Below are positions 63,929-64,000 of a stretch of 64,000 bases of DNA, piece by piece. The position numbers were made by a program, and so were the translations under genes. Positions within the stretch are counted from its first letter, which is position 1. Each line of letters begins with the position of its first letter. This DNA comes from CAYSZB01 sp964435475 (GTDB lineage Bacteria; Chloroflexota; Anaerolineae; Anaerolineales; Anaerolineaceae): contig CAYSZB010000007.1 of assembly GCA_964435475.1 (NCBI GenBank), forward strand, positions 1 through 64,000. Direction: 5' to 3'. The notes below the pieces were generated by a model. That model had not been told where the DNA came from. It saw only the letters and a program-made list of their open reading frames with translations, and ran no database searches.

Positions 63929-64000
63929 TTAAGTCCGGAAGCTATTTTTTCAGCTTGCTCGAAATCGTTTTTCGTGTTGATATTTATGAATGCAAGATGA
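63925..64000 (-). CDS. mobA: Partial: C-terminus of probable MobA (molybdenum cofactor guanylyltransferase)
   Basis: Only the last 24 codons and one base are in the window, ending with TAA at 63925-63927. They read HLAFININTKNDFEQAEKI and then ASGLK. The pattern F-x-N-x-N-T-x-x-D-x-x-x-A-E is the usual ending of MobA-type nucleotidyltransferases. It converges on fdhA, whose product needs a bis-MGD cofactor that MobA helps make. The fragment is short, so other NTP-transferase proteins remain possible. Confidence 0.55.
   Translation of the reverse strand, partial: HLAFININTKNDFEQAEKIASGLK

Overview
The window looks like a chromosomal contig from an anaerobic, fermentative or syntrophic bacterium, most likely a member of the Chloroflexota class Anaerolineae. 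This rests on moderate GC, the typical housekeeping blocks (rpoD-ndk-DUF2007-rpmF-hflX, a GldA/F/G-DUF4340 ABC block, a T-box in front of ileS) and the oxygen-sensitive redox enzymes. It is inference, because there is no rRNA to place it. No CRISPR array and no prophage were seen. One insertion sequence (IS1182 type) sits at the left edge.

Layout. 1-1.75 kb: complete IS1182-family element abutting the 3' end of an exonuclease III gene. 1.75-21.3 kb: mostly housekeeping: xth, a LysM/M23 envelope peptidase, tRNA-Leu(GAG), plsX, rluB-scpB, rsmD, a Nudix hydrolase, a 6-phosphofructokinase with the PPi-type signature, a four-gene ABC export block, rpoD, ndk, rpmF, hflX and an aminotransferase. 21.4-34.56 kb: a sigma-54 island. 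rpoN, a soluble PAS histidine kinase and an NtrC-like activator without a DNA-binding domain form one overlapping operon. Next comes a consensus -24/-12 promoter, a 111-residue membrane protein, a giant TPR protein (about 1,796 aa) and a caspase-fold (C25-like) protease, closed by a strong terminator. This is my best candidate for an undescribed system.

34.6-44.66 kb: a tightly overlapping redox operon. It encodes a tungsten-type aldehyde:ferredoxin oxidoreductase (AOR/BamB family), a ferredoxin subunit, an HdrA with an in-frame TGA that is very probably selenocysteine and a fused MvhD domain, HdrC, a second MvhD, three FlxC/FlxB/FlxA-like subunits and a polyferredoxin. There is no HdrB, so it is probably an electron-bifurcating or electron-transfer complex built round the AOR rather than a heterodisulfide reductase. 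A 100-N scaffold gap lies inside the FlxB-like gene and is flanked by an exact 55-bp duplication, so it is almost certainly an assembly artefact.

44.7-52.1 kb, minus strand: ltaE, rluD, lspA and ileS with a T-box leader, then tRNA-His(GTG) directly behind hisS. 52.2-63.9 kb: a regulatory cassette (DRTGG, CBS-ATPase, DRTGG, PHP) followed by two NuoE/NuoF pairs, a FocA formate channel and a large NuoG-like formate dehydrogenase with catalytic Cys. All three thioredoxin-like [2Fe-2S] domains outside the two NuoE proteins have lost their cluster cysteines. The right edge holds the C-terminus of a probable MobA on the opposite strand, which fits the Mo/W bis-MGD cofactor of the formate dehydrogenase.

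Together the two redox modules could pass electrons between NADH, ferredoxin, formate and aldehydes or acids, while the sigma-54 island is a separate, cytoplasmically sensed response with a proteolytic output.
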